Assembly: GCA_025924515.1 (NCBI GenBank)
Contig: JAICIE010000026.1
Span: forward strand, 1 to 32,680
DNA from: Jatrophihabitans sp.
Lineage (GTDB): Bacteria > Actinomycetota > Actinomycetes > Mycobacteriales > Jatrophihabitantaceae
Direction: 5' to 3'
Length of the DNA: 32,680 bases
Shown here piece by piece: positions 31,960 to 32,680 of this stretch. Made by a program: the position numbers and the translations under genes. The notes beneath the pieces were generated by a model, which ran no database searches, was not told the DNA's origin, and worked only from the letters and a program-made list of their open reading frames with translations. The stretch's first letter is position 1. Every line of letters starts with the position of its first letter.

Positions 31960-32680
31960 CTAGGACAGCCGCTCCAGCACCATCGCCATTCCCTGGCCGC
32001 CGCCGACGCACATCGTCTCGAGGCCGATCTGCTTGTCGTGCCACTGCAGCGAATTGATCAGGGTTGAGGTGATCCGGGCGCCGGTCATCCCGAACGGGTG
32101 CCCGACCGCGATGGCGCCGCCGTTGACGTTCAACCGGTCCATGTCGATCCCCAGCTCGCGCTGCGAGGGAAGCACCTGCGCGGCGAAGGCCTCGTTCATC
32201 TCCACCAGGTCGACGTCGTCGATCGTCATCCCGGCCAGTGCGAGCGCACGGCGGCTGGCCTCGACCGGGCCCAGGCCCATGATCTCCGGCGACAGCGCCG
32301 AGACCGCCGTCGACACGATCCGCGCCAGGGGCGTGATGCCGAGTTCCCGCGCCTTCTCGTCGCTCATCACGACGACTGCGGCCGCCCCGTCGTTCAGCGG
32401 GCAGCAGTTTCCCGCGGTCACCCGCCCGTCCGGCCGGAAGACCGGTTTGAGCTGTGCGACCGCCTCGTAGGTGACGCCCGCGCGCGGACCGTCGTCCTTC
32501 GACAGCACCGTCGCGTCCGGCAGCGTCACCGGAGTGATGTCCTTGGCCCAGAACCCGTCCGCGATCGCCTTTTCGGCGAGGTTCTGCGACCGGACGCCGA
32601 AGCGGTCCATGTCCTCGCGGCTGACGTCCTTCAGGAGCGCGACGTTCTCCGCGGTCTGCCCCATGGCGATGTAGATGTTC
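31960..32680 (-). CDS. Acetyl-CoA C-acyltransferase (thiolase), C-terminal part
   Basis: About 240 C-terminal residues of a thiolase of roughly 400; the N-terminal domain with the nucleophilic Cys lies beyond the right edge. Active-site motifs are present: NEAFAAQ, GGAIAVGHPFGMTGAR with the catalytic His, and CVGGGQGMAM with the acid/base Cys near the end. The LNDGAAAVVVMSDEKA stretch is also typical. The degradative FadA/FadI type (beta-oxidation) is more likely than the biosynthetic AtoB type, based on overall look. The stop is at 31960-31962, next to the repeat-rich spacer. Confidence 0.93.
   Translation of the reverse strand, partial: NIYIAMGQTAENVALLKDVSREDMDRFGVRSQNLAEKAIADGFWAKDITPVTLPDATVLSKDDGPRAGVTYEAVAQLKPVFRPDGRVTAGNCCPLNDGAAAVVVMSDEKARELGITPLARIVSTAVSALSPEIMGLGPVEASRRALALAGMTIDDVDLVEMNEAFAAQVLPSQRELGIDMDRLNVNGGAIAVGHPFGMTGARITSTLINSLQWHDKQIGLETMCVGGGQGMAMVLERLS

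Overview
The window is GC-rich, densely coding chromosome from an actinobacterium. It has many GTG and TTG starts, short start/stop overlaps, F420-type and DUF4235/DUF501/DUF5302 genes, and a DUF222 (13E12-type) relic. The order mfd - lipoprotein - mazG - eno - ftsB/divIC - DUF501 - ppx is the same block known from Mycobacterium and Streptomyces. The exact genus cannot be fixed from this sequence; a Frankineae-type soil lineage is only a guess.

Layout. 1-1223 (-): N-terminal part of PEP carboxylase, divergent from galE (1273-2238). 2388-11060 (+): housekeeping block with mfd, a SurA_N-like lipoprotein, mazG, a DinB/DUF664 protein, and the tightly overlapped eno-ftsB-DUF501-ppx set. 11085-11787: decayed DUF222 fragment and a gene-poor stretch. 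11788-15192 (+): accessory run of alpha/beta hydrolase, cytochrome P450 and MFS exporter. 15193-15546 (-): DUF4235. 15603-18816 (+): family-5 uracil-DNA glycosylase, type II NADH dehydrogenase and a pirin. 18964-21282 (+): Lon protease behind a perfect HAIR-like inverted repeat, then a strong hairpin and a 73-nt tRNA with a UAA anticodon but a short class I variable loop. 21545-22360 (+): secreted GH16-like protein. 22443-24942 (-): DMT-type transporter, then DUF5302, a deazaflavin-dependent nitroreductase-like protein and a second pirin, the last three tightly coupled. 25032-25979 (+): PfkB sugar kinase, convergent with bioY (25968-26558, -). 26733-28621 (+): cytosine/purine permease overlapping a yeast Fcy1-type cytosine deaminase, a nucleobase salvage pair. 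28701-29900 (+): GHKL-ATPase protein and a stand-alone STAS-like protein, a possible partner switch. 29901-30389 (-): small membrane coiled-coil protein. 30437-30600: nine 18/19-bp tandem repeats upstream of a BI-1/YccA membrane protein. 31457-31959: intergenic region with a duplicated 93-bp hairpin element. 31960-end (-): C-terminal part of a thiolase.

Most of the window is ordinary core genome. The parts most worth following are the class I tRNA with a UAA anticodon (with three TTA codons in the window, one of them in the adjacent lon), the ATPase/STAS pair, the two repeat systems around the BI-1 gene, and the HspR-type operator at lon.
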